Shown: one piece after another, positions 39,318 to 53,965 of the stretch
How the letters are laid out: every line of letters starts with the position of its first letter
How positions within the stretch are numbered: the stretch's first letter is position 1
Source: Ga0077555 sp963746315
Lineage (GTDB): Bacteria > Pseudomonadota > Alphaproteobacteria > Rhizobiales > Hyphomicrobiaceae
Assembly (NCBI GenBank): GCA_963746315.1
Contig: CAVVAR010000012.1
Coordinates: 1,116,001-1,180,000 of the forward strand
Direction of reading: 5' to 3'
Length of the DNA: 64,000 nt
Translations under genes and position numbers: made by a program
The notes under the pieces: model-generated
What the model saw: only the letters and a program-made list of their open reading frames with translations
What the model was told of the DNA's origin: nothing
Databases searched by the model: none

Positions 39318-40910
39318 ATGGCCGATGCCCTTCGGCAGTATCGCGAGAAGCGCGATTTTGCGGCGACGCAGGAGCCGAGCGGCCAGGGGGATGCACGCGT
39401 CGAGCCGTCCGAGCACCTGCGCTTCGTCATCCAGAAGCACGATGCGACGCGACTGCACTACGACCTCAGGCTCGAGCTCGACGGCGTGTTCAAGTCGTGG
39501 GCGGTGACGCGCGGCCCCTCGCTCGATCCGGCCGAGAAGCGCCTCGCGGTCGAGGTCGAGGATCATCCCCTCTCTTACGGCGATTTCGAAGGCACGATCC
39601 CGAAAGGCGAGTACGGCGGCGGCACGGTCATGATCTGGGACCGTGGCTTCTGGGCTCCCGAGACCGACGAACCGATCGCGGAGTCGCTGGCCAAGGGGGA
39701 GCTCAAGCTGGCGCTCGCGGGCGAGAAAGTCCGTGGCGGCTGGGTCCTTGTTCGGCTCAGGCGCAAGCGCGGTGAGGCTCGCAACAACTGGCTGTTGATC
39801 AAGCATCGCGACCGGTGGGCGACGCCGGGTCGAGATACGCTGCTTGCCGAAGAGACCTCCGTCGCATCCGGCCGCACGATGGCGGCGATTGCTGACGGTA
39901 AAGGCAAGTCACCCACCCCGTTCGTCACGCGTGGCGGCAAGCACACTGCCAAGGCCGTCTGGCACTCGCAGGCGCAAGCCCCGCCGCCGACGAGCCGCGT
40001 CGGGAAGCCGGGATGGCGGGCCGAGCGATCGGTCTCGCTTCCGAACCTCACCCATCCCGAGCGCGTGCTGTGGCCTGACGATGGCTTCACGAAAACCGAT
40101 CTCGCCATCTACCTCGCAGCTGTCGCGCCATGGATGATCGAGCACGTCGGCGGCCGGCCCTGCTCTCTCGTGCGTGCTCCGGACGGCATCGCCGGCGAGA
40201 CGTTCTTTCAGCGCCACCCGCTTGGAGCGCTGACGCGCGGCCTCGGCACGATCAAGGTCGGCGAGCGCGAGGCGCCCTACCTGGTGATCGAGAGCGCGCA
40301 GGCGCTGGTGGATCTGGCGCAGATCTCGGCCGTCGAGCTGCATCCGTGGAACTCGGCGCCCGGTGAGCCGCGCATTCCCGGTCGGCTGGTGTTCGATCTC
40401 GATCCGGCGCCGGACGTCGAGTTCGATCGGGTCGTCGAAGCGGCGCGCGAGCTCCGGGACCGGCTGGCCGAGGTTGGGTTGAGCAGCTTCTGCAAGACGA
40501 CGGGCGGCAAGGGTCTGCATGTGGTGGTTCCGCTCCGGTCCGATGCGAGCGTCAGCTTCGATCAGGCCAAGCTGTTCACACACACTTTGGCGGCCCGCAT
40601 GGCCCAGAATGCCCCGTCCCGCTTCGTTACTGTGATGTCCAAGCGGGCTCGTACCGGCCGGATTTTCATCGATTATCTGAGGAACGATTTAACCGCCACC
40701 GCCGTTGCCCCGTTGTCGCCGCGAGCGCGGACGGGTGCCTTCGTCTCGATGCCGCTCGAATGGACCCAGGTCAGGCGAGGTTTGTCGCCGGCAAGGTTCA
40801 CGCTGCGCACCGCACCAGCCCTGCTCGAGAAGATGCAGCCCTGGCGCACATACCGCTCGTCCGCGCGGCCGCTCGGCCGAGCCATCGAGAAGCTTCTCGG
40901 CCGTACGTAA
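39318..40910 (+). CDS. ligD: LigD with phosphoesterase and polymerase domains only
   Basis: 530 residues. N-terminal 3'-phosphoesterase domain (about 30-190): FVIQKHDATRLHYDLRLELDG, KSWAVTRGPS, EDHPLSYGDFEGTIPKGEYGGG. C-terminal archaeo-eukaryotic primase-type polymerase domain (about 235-525): THPERVLWPDDGFTKTDLAIYL, the catalytic FDLDP (about residues 358-362) and KTTGGKGLHVVVPL. The central ligase domain found in most LigD proteins is absent; it is supplied by the next gene 16 nt downstream. The enzyme cleans and fills broken ends during non-homologous end joining. Confidence 0.92.
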   Translation: MADALRQYREKRDFAATQEPSGQGDARVEPSEHLRFVIQKHDATRLHYDLRLELDGVFKSWAVTRGPSLDPAEKRLAVEVEDHPLSYGDFEGTIPKGEYGGGTVMIWDRGFWAPETDEPIAESLAKGELKLALAGEKVRGGWVLVRLRRKRGEARNNWLLIKHRDRWATPGRDTLLAEETSVASGRTMAAIADGKGKSPTPFVTRGGKHTAKAVWHSQAQAPPPTSRVGKPGWRAERSVSLPNLTHPERVLWPDDGFTKTDLAIYLAAVAPWMIEHVGGRPCSLVRAPDGIAGETFFQRHPLGALTRGLGTIKVGEREAPYLVIESAQALVDLAQISAVELHPWNSAPGEPRIPGRLVFDLDPAPDVEFDRVVEAARELRDRLAEVGLSSFCKTTGGKGLHVVVPLRSDASVSFDQAKLFTHTLAARMAQNAPSRFVTVMSKRARTGRIFIDYLRNDLTATAVAPLSPRARTGAFVSMPLEWTQVRRGLSPARFTLRTAPALLEKMQPWRTYRSSARPLGRAIEKLLGRT

Positions 40911-40926
40911 CGACAAGGATCGGACA

Positions 40927-41874
40927 ATGTCAGCGCTGATCGCTGGTCGCTTCATGCCACCGTGTCTGGCGACGTCTGCCGCTGCGCCGCCGTCGGGGAC
41001 GGGGTGGGTGCACGAGATCAAGTACGATGGCTACCGTGTGCAAGCGCATGTTGTCGATGGTCAGGTGACGATCTTCTCGCGCAACGGCCACGACTGGACA
41101 CAGCGATTTGGCCAACTTGCCGGCGAGCTCGCCGCGCTCCGGGTCCGTGATGTCGTTCTCGATGGCGAGGCGGTGGTCCTGCAACCCAACGGCCTCAGCG
41201 ATTATCATCGCCTCCGCGAGGAGCTATCGAAAGGGCAACGGGCGCAGATCACCCTCCTCGCCTTCGATCTTCTCTGGCTCAACGGCTGTGACGTCCGTCA
41301 TCGTGTTCTCATCGAGCGCAAGAGCCTGCTCAAGATGCTGCTGTCGCGACGCCGCGTGCGTGGCCTCCTGCATTACGGCGATCACACAAGCGGCGAAGGC
41401 GCCGCGATCTTCGAGCGGGCCGCAGCACTTGGCGTCGAGGGCATCGTGTCGAAGCGCGGCGACTCGCCCTATCGCGCGGGGCGCTCGCCGGATTGGCTCA
41501 AGATCAAGCTCGCCGAAACGGATGATCTGGTCGTCCTCGGCTACGTGGACATGAAGGGTACGCGCGGCATTATCGGTGCGCTCGTGGTCGCGAGCCAGCA
41601 CGGCGCGGCGTTGCGTTATGCCGGACGCGTCGGCACGGGCTTCTCGGCGAAGGAGGCGGCCGAGATCTGGGACGCACTGCAACCCATACGCGCCAAGCCC
41701 CTGCCGCTTGCCAGAAAGCTCGACCGCGCGCAGCGCCAGGGCGTCACGTGGGTCGAGCCGCGCCTCGTTGTCGAGGTCGAGCACCGCGGTTGGTCGCCCG
41801 ACGGTATTCTACGTCAGGCGGCCTTCAAGCGGCTACGCCCCGACAAGCTCGTTGCAGCCCCCATCGCGGTCTGA
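40927..41874 (+). CDS. ATP-dependent DNA ligase (LigD ligase part as separate protein)
   Basis: 315 residues: an adenylation domain with nucleotidyl-acceptor Lys32 in EIKYDGYR, the VLDGEAVVL motif, FDLLWLNG, GVEGIVSKRGDSPYRAGRSPDWLKIK, followed by an OB-fold domain (DLVVLGYVDMKGTRGIIGALVVA, YAGRVGTGF). It seals the nick in the last step of end joining. Position directly after the PE-Pol LigD gene, in the same operon, indicates that the usual three-domain enzyme is made as two polypeptides here. Confidence 0.92.
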   Translation: MSALIAGRFMPPCLATSAAAPPSGTGWVHEIKYDGYRVQAHVVDGQVTIFSRNGHDWTQRFGQLAGELAALRVRDVVLDGEAVVLQPNGLSDYHRLREELSKGQRAQITLLAFDLLWLNGCDVRHRVLIERKSLLKMLLSRRRVRGLLHYGDHTSGEGAAIFERAAALGVEGIVSKRGDSPYRAGRSPDWLKIKLAETDDLVVLGYVDMKGTRGIIGALVVASQHGAALRYAGRVGTGFSAKEAAEIWDALQPIRAKPLPLARKLDRAQRQGVTWVEPRLVVEVEHRGWSPDGILRQAAFKRLRPDKLVAAPIAV

Positions 41875-41944
41875 CGAAGCGGCGACAAGCGAGCCTCAGC
41901 CCCCAAACCAGCGTCCAGCTGGGATCGTGCTGCGGTGGATCGTG

Positions 41945-42259
41945 CTACCGTGCGTCGTCCAGCCGGCCAAGGCTGCTGTCGAGCACACGGCGCAGCTTGT
42001 CCGCCGCGCCCTTGATCGCCTGCTCGACGGTTTCCGCGTTGTGGCTCGCAGCCTGGGGCTTACGGCCCTCGAGACGCGCTTCCATGACACACCGCTTGTC
42101 CTCTGGGCCGCGCTTTCCCGCGTTCTCGTCCGTGACGTGCACCTCGATCCGGGTGATCTGCGGTGCGAAGTGGCCGAGCACCGCGCCAACCACGCTCTCG
42201 ACATGCGGTCCGAGATCGCCGCCCTTGATGTTGTTGTCCGTGCTGATCTCGATGTGCAT
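41945..42259 (-). CDS. HPF/RaiA-type ribosome-associated protein
   Basis: 104 residues starting MHIEISTDNNI, with an AGGAG ribosome-binding site. The alpha-beta fold of hibernation factors is visible: LGPHVESVVGAVLGHFAPQITRIEVHVTDENA, EARLEGRKPQAASHNAETVEQAIKGAADKLRRVLDSSLGRL (in parts). Family members bind the 30S decoding region and store or protect ribosomes. It lacks the C-terminal dimerisation domain of long HPF, so it is the short form or a divergent relative. It lies 138 nt after the patatin gene on the same strand. Confidence 0.78.
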   Translation of the reverse strand: MHIEISTDNNIKGGDLGPHVESVVGAVLGHFAPQITRIEVHVTDENAGKRGPEDKRCVMEARLEGRKPQAASHNAETVEQAIKGAADKLRRVLDSSLGRLDDAR

Positions 42260-42397
42260 CAAGGGCTCCTGTCTGAGTGTCGGGCAGGCGAATGCTGGCT
42301 TTCCCATCATGCGCCCCTTCCTCTGACATCGGTGCCCGATGCCCATCTTGCAAGTGGCCTGTTGCCGGCGCGGAAAGCCCTCGCCGCAGGCGGCCCG

Positions 42398-44612
42398 TCA
42401 GCGGCGGGCCGGTACACGGCTCAGGTCAAGGCTGGCCCCGTCTGCGGCAGCCTTGGTCCGCAGCAGCGACCTAATGAAATCGATCGTGTCCACATTGCGG
42501 CGAACGTGCGCGGGCACGGTGCCTCCCTCAGCGTTCGCGGAGAGTGGATACACCTCGCTCGAGATCGACCTCAAAGTGGCACTGGAGATCGTCCAGCCGA
42601 GGAAAAATCCCTTGCCGTAATCGATCTTGAGAACAGTGCGGTTGGCATCCGTGCTGGCGAAGCGCTCCGCGATCCGCGCAACCTCGCGAGCGCCGATGCC
42701 GGCGCGGACGCTGAGCACCGCCTGGAGCGGGACACGGAGGTCGCCGAAGATATCCCATCCCGCCGTGGTGTTGGGCCGCCGATTGGTCGTCTCGCTGGTG
42801 AGAACGATGAGGCGAAGATCGATCTTCGGGTGGCGCAATTCGGCATACCTGCGCACATGCGCGAAGATGGCGCCAGCGACGGCAGCTCCCGAGTTGTCGG
42901 CATAGCCTCCGTCGACGAAGGTGCGCTTGGTGTCGCCGGACTTTTTGATCAGCGGCGGCAGGACGAGCGGGAAGCGGGCACTCGAGACGGCGGCTCTGGC
43001 GAGTATTCTTTCAGAAGGCTCGGTGATGTAATCCGCGTCCGCGAACGATCTGATCTCGTCGTCCTGGAGCCCGCGAAGTGAGAATGGGGCAAATGCGACT
43101 GTACGGCCGTCCGAGGCGTCGGTCGTGTTGAGAATGAGCGCGTGTGTGGCACGGCCCCCGTTCCAATGTTCGCCGATCGTTTTGGAAAGACGGCTTGCGG
43201 GTCCCGCAGCGTTGCTCAGGCTTAGCTCGAGCATAGTATCGCGACGCCTGATATGTGGCAGCCACCTGTCGATCGTTGACCACCACTCGTCGGCATCGGC
43301 GAAGCGGATATGCCATCTCTTGAGGAGATCGCCGGCAAACCTGAATGGCGTAAGCGCGAGCTTCAACAGGTCGCGGCCGAAGGTCCAGACCAGGTCGGGC
43401 ACCATGACCGCGAGGATGGGAGACAGATGGTCGGCGGCGAGGAAGCTTGTTGTTTCGTGCTGACCGTCTGTCGATTCGAGCGTGCTGTAGAGCGCCGCGC
43501 CGACCGCTCCCCCAGACACTCCCGTGATTGCGAACACTCGGTCGGCAAAGGCCGGCTCCCGGTCGCGGAGCGCGGAAAGAAATGTCGCAACGGCGGAGGC
43601 GGCGAAGATGCCGCCGCCTTCGGCCGCGACAATGAATGATGGTCCGCGCGCGCGGGCGGGCCGGGCCTCAATCCAGGCCGTGAATGCATCTGTGAGTGCC
43701 GTCTCCTCCGCAGGTGACGCGTCCTTCTTCCGACCGGGCTCGGTAGCACTCGGCATCAACATCCAGTGACTGACGCCGAGGACCACTGTCGCAAGGGCCC
43801 AAAGGACGAACGCAGGGAGCGCCCAACGCCGCGCCCGCAGCCAACCCCATCGGATCTTCACAGCCATCAGAAAGGCGGCGAGAAGCTGTAGTCCCATCAT
43901 CGCGAGCGGGCCGAGCCGCCGGCTCGCATCGACGATGCCGTCCACGGGCAAAAAAAACATCGGGATCCAGAAGATGGTCGCCGCGACCCAATAGAAGATG
44001 TGCAAACGAAGGAAACGCCGCAATCGGGGCCGGTGGCGTGCGAAGCGACGCCCGAGCCAGAGCAGCAAAGCAAGTGCAACGACGGAGACCATCGTCGCAA
44101 CGAGGAGAATAACGGCAAAACGAGAACTCTTGCTTCGCAAATAGGGCCCAACCCAGGCCTGCGAGGGGCAGGATGCCGCACGCCGTGGCGAGGACTGGCC
44201 GTAACGCTCGGATCCAGCCCGGCACCTGATAGCGCGAGAGGGAGCCGAAGACGGCGGGATGCCGCGTGCTGGTCTGCGACAGGTAGTAGGAAAAGCTTAA
44301 CCAGCCCATGAGGCAGAAGACGAGCAGACCGTAGCCGAAACGCCACCAGTCCTCCGTCTCCACGACGCGCTGCAGGATCTCGCGGGCTTGCCCATTCGTC
44401 GCCACGATCAAGGCTGTGACGACGCTGAACAGAACCGGAAGCAGAAGTGCGATGCGGCTGAGAGGCAGGACGTGCCGGTGCCAGTTCCTCACCCACCAAC
44501 GCCGGAAGTTGAACCCGACGTGCCAGACTGTCCAGGAGACGGATTCCCGCCCTGTCCTCGACGGCGCAGCGGATTTTTCACCGTTCTCTGGCGACACCTC
44601 CGCCGGGCTCAT
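42398..44612 (-). pseudogene. Multi-pass membrane patatin-like phospholipase, one frameshift
   Basis: About 738 codons. Roughly seven hydrophobic segments occupy the first half (for example LSRIALLLPVLFSVVTALIVA, RFAVILLVATMVSVVALALLL, LHIFYWVAATIFWIPMFFLPV). The second half is a patatin domain: glycine-rich oxyanion loop AAEGGGIFAAS, nucleophile motif ITGVSGGAVG (Ser of GxSxG) and the dyad Asp in FVDGGYADNSG. Such enzymes cleave membrane lipids. An extra T near 44152 (GGTTGGG for GGTGGG) separates the N-terminal frame (from 44612) from the rest (42398-44140). The ATG at 44612 overlaps the stop of the Nudix-macro gene by 4 nt, so the two are translationally coupled. Confidence 0.82.
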
Positions 44613-45973
44613 GGCCGAGCCTTGTCTGCGACGAGCTCACCCTCTTTGCCGGCATGGCGCTTCAACTCGTTCGTCAGCACGTCGAGCTGATACGTGTCAT
44701 AGGCAAGGAAATAGACTTGGTTGAGCGTCGCCTTCGGATTGCGGCGCATGTGTTCGACGGCCTGATCGACCATGGCCCGCGCGATCTCGGGAGGTTTGCG
44801 ACCGCCCGCGCCTGCACCGAGGAGGGGAAAGAGGATCGAGCGATATGGCCACCAGCGGAAGAGGTACGCATTGAGATCGGCTGCCTGATCGAGCGCTGCG
44901 GTTACGCATTGGGCCGAGATCTTCGGGTCGGCGGAGAGCCCTTTCCCGAGCTGGCCGTAGACGGCGGCGGCGTGGAAGATCTTGCGCACCTTGTGGGTTG
45001 CCTTGAGGCTTCCGGAGCCTGTCACCAGCACCGCCGCGGGCTTCACGAAGATCTCGCCGCCGAGGCGCGTCTTCAACTGCTCGGCGATGGTGTCACGGTA
45101 GATGGTGCCGTTCCTGTGCTTCTCGGCCCCGTAGTAGCGGATCGTCGCCGAGATAGAGGTGCCGAAGAACCGGTCCATGACCATGTCCGTGTTCTCGGAA
45201 TTCACCCAAATGTCGATGTCGTTGATGTCGAGGATGTTGCCGGTTCGTATGCCGATGACCCGTTGCTGGTCTTTCGCGCTCCCGGCGTCAGCGCTGAACA
45301 AGAAGTTCGGCCCGCCGACCTTCCTGCTGGCCAGCCCACGTCGCGATCGGCTCGCACCCACTGTCCGGAACCACTGCGCTGCGACCAACAGCTTCGGGTC
45401 GCGGTAGCTGCCCTGGTCGATCTCGGCGAAGACCTGCTCCGGAGAGACGAGGCGGAGATGGATGTCCTCGCCCTCCTTCGCGTTGCCGCCGCCCGGGCCC
45501 GTGCGGTCCTTCTCCTCGACCTCGGCGAAGAAGATGTGGATGCGCTCGCTCGTCCAGCCGGGGGAGGCGTGCATAGTGGCGATATGCTCGAACCGGGCCG
45601 GCATCGCCGGGTCGTCCTTGGGCGGCAGCGTCAGGTCGTAGCCTGTCTCCTCCGCGAGTTCGCGCCGGGCAGTCTCGCGTGCATTCTCATGCGGCTCCAC
45701 GCGCCCGGCGGGGATCTCCGTGATCCAGCCTTCGCCGGGCGTGCCATGTCTGACGGTCGCAACACGGAACTGCTCGACGAGGACCAGCTTGTCGAGTGTG
45801 CGGTCGTAGGCGAGCACGGCTGCCGCATCGCCGTGCACACAGACCTGATGCGTCTGCTTGCCGCTCGAGGTGCCGTCGTACCGGGTGAACTCGAAGTCGA
45901 CGTCCTCGACCTTCAGAAACCCGTCGTGCACGCGCCGCCGTTCGCCGACCTTGAAATCCGCATGTCCAGGCAC
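44609..45973 (-). CDS. Nudix-macro domain fusion protein
   Basis: 454 residues from a GTG at 45973, preceded by AGGGGG; a TTG at 46012 is an alternative. Residues about 40-205 are a Nudix hydrolase with a complete Nudix box (Gly90 to Tyr112, with the REL-EE core RRELAEETGY), of the ADP-ribose-pyrophosphatase-like type. Residues about 238-420 form a macro domain: VIGIRTGNILDINDIDIWVNSEN, LVTGSGSLKATHKVRKIFHAAAV and ILFPLLGAGAGG. Macro domains bind or hydrolyse ADP-ribose derivatives and Nudix enzymes cleave nucleoside diphosphate links, so both halves point to NAD-derived or ADP-ribosyl metabolites. It is coupled to a membrane patatin gene by a 4-nt overlap. Confidence 0.85.
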   Translation of the reverse strand: MPGHADFKVGERRRVHDGFLKVEDVDFEFTRYDGTSSGKQTHQVCVHGDAAAVLAYDRTLDKLVLVEQFRVATVRHGTPGEGWITEIPAGRVEPHENARETARRELAEETGYDLTLPPKDDPAMPARFEHIATMHASPGWTSERIHIFFAEVEEKDRTGPGGGNAKEGEDIHLRLVSPEQVFAEIDQGSYRDPKLLVAAQWFRTVGASRSRRGLASRKVGGPNFLFSADAGSAKDQQRVIGIRTGNILDINDIDIWVNSENTDMVMDRFFGTSISATIRYYGAEKHRNGTIYRDTIAEQLKTRLGGEIFVKPAAVLVTGSGSLKATHKVRKIFHAAAVYGQLGKGLSADPKISAQCVTAALDQAADLNAYLFRWWPYRSILFPLLGAGAGGRKPPEIARAMVDQAVEHMRRNPKATLNQVYFLAYDTYQLDVLTNELKRHAGKEGELVADKARP

Positions 45974-46110
45974 GACGCGCCCCCTGCAACCAATCGATGC
46001 AATAGGAGGCAAACTAACCGACGCGCTCGGGTTGGCGAGGTGCGCACGGGTGATGCGTGCAATTCGCCCACATGCTGATGCACAGTTGCATCACTGTGCT
46101 CCGCGGCGCC

Positions 46111-48033
46111 TCACTTGATCCGGAGCGCCTTGCGAAGGAACGCGAGCTCGGCCTCGGCGACCTTGACGATGGTGTCGGCCTGGCGGAAGCCGTGGGCCTC
46201 GCCGGGAAACTCGTAGAGCTCGGTCAGGATGCCGCGCTCCTTGAGCCGCTCGTGGATCAAACGTGACTGCTCCGGCGGAACGACCTTGTCGTCGAGGCCC
46301 TGAAAAAGGATAAGCGGCGCGGTCATGCCGTCGATCAGGGTAATCGGCGAGCGCGCCACGCAGATCTTCTTCCAGCTCTTCGGCGTCGTCCCGAGCAGGC
46401 GGTGCAGGTAGCCCGCCTCGAACTTGTGAGTCGACTCCATCAACAGCGACAGGTCCGAGATGCCATAGTGGCTGCAGCCGGCCGCGAACGCCTTCGTGGT
46501 CGCCAGCGCCATCAGAGCCGTATAGCCGCCGGCGCTGCCACCGGCGATGGCGATGCGCTCGGGATCGGCGAGCCCCTCGGCTGCAAGGGACCTGGCGCCC
46601 GCCGCGCAATCGGCGACGTCGGCGATGCCCCATTGGCCGTCGAGGCGCTCGCGGTAGGCGCGCCCGTAGCCGGTGGAGCCGGCGTAGTCGACGTCGAGAA
46701 CGGCGAAGCCGCGGCTGGTGTAGAACTGGACGCGGAGAGCGAGACCCCGGCCGGCTTGCGACGTCGGCCCGCCGTGCGCCAGCACGATGGCGGGTGGAAG
46801 AGCGCCCCTTGGGCCGCGGTGGGTGGCGCTGGCGGGCGGATAGTACTGGGCGAACGTCGTTTTACGGTCACCGCCACGGAACGAGACTGTGCGCCCGACT
46901 GAGACGGCGGCGGGAGCAAGTGCGAGATCACTGGCTGTCCGCAGGATGACGGACGCCTTGCGCTTCTCCGGGATGGCGACGAAGGCGGCGGGCGCCTTCG
47001 GTCGCCCGATGACGCTCGCCACGCCACCCTCGAACGCGGCGAGGCTGCCGATGGAGGCCGCTGCGATGGAGCGCACGCCGACCTCCGCCTTGCGCGCGTC
47101 GAGCCCGGTGACGACCACGAGGCAGGGTGCGCTATCGATGTCGCCCGTCGCCACGACGCGATCCGGCCCGGCAACGACGAATGTGCGCGGTCCGAGGTTC
47201 CACATGGGGAGGCCCAACTCGGCCTTCATTTTCGTCAGAGCGCGCGTCGTCTGGCCATCCCAGGCCATGAGGTTCCCGAAACCGGTTTCGTCGGAGAGAA
47301 AAAGGAGCCGGCGGTCATCGAGCCAGGCTGGCTGCATGGCGGCAACGCCGCTGCCGCCGGCGATGCGCTGGGCGCGGCCGACGCTGCCATCGGCCTTCAG
47401 CGAGCCGACGTAGAGCGCCGACTGGTCCCAGGGCATATCCGGCAGGTCCCAGCCGAGAAAGGCGAGGCGGGCGCCGTCCGGCGTGAGGCGCGGGAAAGCA
47501 TAGAAATCGCGGCCAGTGACGAGATCGACAACGCGCCCGCGATCCTCGCCGTCGAGGCCGATGGTCGCGATCAGATTCTCGGGCTGGGCGTGACCGTCGC
47601 CCTCGGAATGGCGCTCGGCGACGGCGACGAGGCGATTGCGCGCCCGGTCGAGCGCCATGTCGGCGAAGCGCATCGTCGGCGCCTCGGTGATCCGCTCTGG
47701 CTTGCTGCCGGGCGTGAGCCGCCAGATGTCCTGGTCGTCCGCGTTGACGAAGTAGAGCGTGCCGTCCGCGACCAGGAACTCGGCGCCGCCGTACTCGTGC
47801 ACCTTCGAGCGCGCGGAGAAGGGCGCCGGCAGCACGTCTTCGGGCTTCTTGGTCGTACCCGGGCGCATGCGCACGATGGCCTGCCGGCCCTTCTCCTCGG
47901 GCCGCCCCTCGGTCCAATAGACATAGGCGCCGTCACCCTGGATGTGGCCGAAGCGGCGGGCGCCGCGCGTCAGGTCACGCGGACGGAGGGGAGACGGCCA
48001 GAGGCCGAAGGGGGACGTGGTTTTTGCAGGCAT
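46111..48033 (-). CDS. S9 family prolyl oligopeptidase-type peptidase
   Basis: 640 residues. The N-terminal two thirds is a beta-propeller (repeated motifs such as WLDDRRLLFLSDETGFGNL and PDGARLAFLGWD), and the C-terminal alpha/beta-hydrolase domain has HGGPTSQAGRG, the nucleophile motif GGSAGGYT, the Asp in GLDDKVVPP and the His in GEAHGF. It cleaves short peptides in the cytoplasm (no signal peptide). The stop lies about 100 nt from the Nudix-macro gene but there is no sign of coupling. Confidence 0.92.
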   Translation of the reverse strand: MPAKTTSPFGLWPSPLRPRDLTRGARRFGHIQGDGAYVYWTEGRPEEKGRQAIVRMRPGTTKKPEDVLPAPFSARSKVHEYGGAEFLVADGTLYFVNADDQDIWRLTPGSKPERITEAPTMRFADMALDRARNRLVAVAERHSEGDGHAQPENLIATIGLDGEDRGRVVDLVTGRDFYAFPRLTPDGARLAFLGWDLPDMPWDQSALYVGSLKADGSVGRAQRIAGGSGVAAMQPAWLDDRRLLFLSDETGFGNLMAWDGQTTRALTKMKAELGLPMWNLGPRTFVVAGPDRVVATGDIDSAPCLVVVTGLDARKAEVGVRSIAAASIGSLAAFEGGVASVIGRPKAPAAFVAIPEKRKASVILRTASDLALAPAAVSVGRTVSFRGGDRKTTFAQYYPPASATHRGPRGALPPAIVLAHGGPTSQAGRGLALRVQFYTSRGFAVLDVDYAGSTGYGRAYRERLDGQWGIADVADCAAGARSLAAEGLADPERIAIAGGSAGGYTALMALATTKAFAAGCSHYGISDLSLLMESTHKFEAGYLHRLLGTTPKSWKKICVARSPITLIDGMTAPLILFQGLDDKVVPPEQSRLIHERLKERGILTELYEFPGEAHGFRQADTIVKVAEAELAFLRKALRIK

Positions 48034-48085
48034 CCCGAGACGCTAACAGAGTACGCACGGCACGTCAGCGCCGTATGCGACGGTG

Positions 48086-48568
48086 TCAGGCGTCGTCCGC
48101 CACATACCGCGCCAGCTTGTCCAGCGTCTGGTAGCCGAGCTCGACGGCCCCGAATCCGACCGTCGCGTCGCGTTGCTCTTTGCTCGGATGCAGCTGGCGC
48201 AGCGTAACGACCGTCTTGCCGTCCTCCTGGTCGTCGAGGGTCACGGTCACGCGGAACCGCTCGGGGGCGTCGTCCTGATCGGGGCCGTGATCGAAGACGA
48301 TGCGGCTGGGCGCAGTCAGCTCGACGAAGGCGATTCGGTTGCCATAGCGCTCCCCGTCAGGTCCGACGTAATCGAAACGCCATGCGCCGCCCGCCCGCAC
48401 GTCGGCTTCGCGGCTCTCGACCATGAAGCCCTCGGGGCCGAACCATTGCGCCAGATGATGCGCGCCGGCCCATGCCTCGAACACGCGCTCGCGCGGCGCT
48501 GAGACGACCCGCGCCAGCACGATCTCGCGGTCGAGGGCCCAGGTGTCGCGTGGATCGATCTCGGCCAT
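48086..48568 (-). CDS. SRPBCC/AHSA1-family protein
   Basis: 160 residues with the START-like helix-grip fold of the activator-of-Hsp90-homologue group: DREIVLARVVSAPRERVFEAWAGAHHLAQWFGPEGF, READVRAGGAWRFDY, TAPSRIVFDHG and TVVTLRQLHPSKEQRDA. Small hydrophobic ligands bind inside the fold in related proteins; the role here is unknown. The start at 48568 (MAEIDPRD) puts the domain at the right distance. It is divergent from gltB over a 479-nt region. Confidence 0.85.
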   Translation of the reverse strand: MAEIDPRDTWALDREIVLARVVSAPRERVFEAWAGAHHLAQWFGPEGFMVESREADVRAGGAWRFDYVGPDGERYGNRIAFVELTAPSRIVFDHGPDQDDAPERFRVTVTLDDQEDGKTVVTLRQLHPSKEQRDATVGFGAVELGYQTLDKLARYVADDA

Positions 48569-49047
48569 GACGGCATGCTCCGCTCGGCGTGCGGGCACGG
48601 ATGATCTCCACCGTCCAGCGTCGCGCACGTTGCTGCATTGCATCTAGCACACGCACGCACGCACGAGGCTACGCCGCAGCGCAAATTTCCATTTGCAGTC
48701 GCCGATAGGTCAGGTATCCTGTCCTTTACGTGGTTTGCTTGCCGAAGCCACGCCCCGGTTGCTTGCGCCGCAAACTGTCGGCGGCGACATCGTGCGGGCG
48801 GCGCAAAGCACGATTTGAGGGAAGAAGACGGGCTCGGCTCGCAGCGCACCGTCCGCCCTTCCGTCACGCACTGTCCGATCCGGTAGACAGTGGTGGCCGG
48901 TGGCGGGTATCGGGGGAGCAGCGCTGCACGCCGGCACGTTCCGACGCATGCGCGACGCCAGCGCCAGGCGGTCCGGGCAGGATCGCAAGGATGGGGCGGC
49001 GCGCGGGCATCGAGCAACGGGTCGAGACGATCCGCGAGGAAAGAGCC
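48569..49047. other. Divergent intergenic region upstream of gltB
   Basis: 479 nt with no supported gene. It holds a short CACG simple repeat (about 48650-48664) and presumably the promoters of both the SRPBCC gene and the glutamate synthase operon, though no unambiguous promoter motif is seen. Confidence 0.4.
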
Positions 49048-53847
<4,800 letters not shown>

Positions 53848-53965
53848 GCCTGGATCGGGCCGCGCGATTTGCGGCGGCCCGGTCCGACCTCGACGCCAGA
53901 CTGAAGGAATCCGGGTAGCGCGTCCCAGCGGCGACCTACCTCAGCGACGACGACGGGACAAGACG

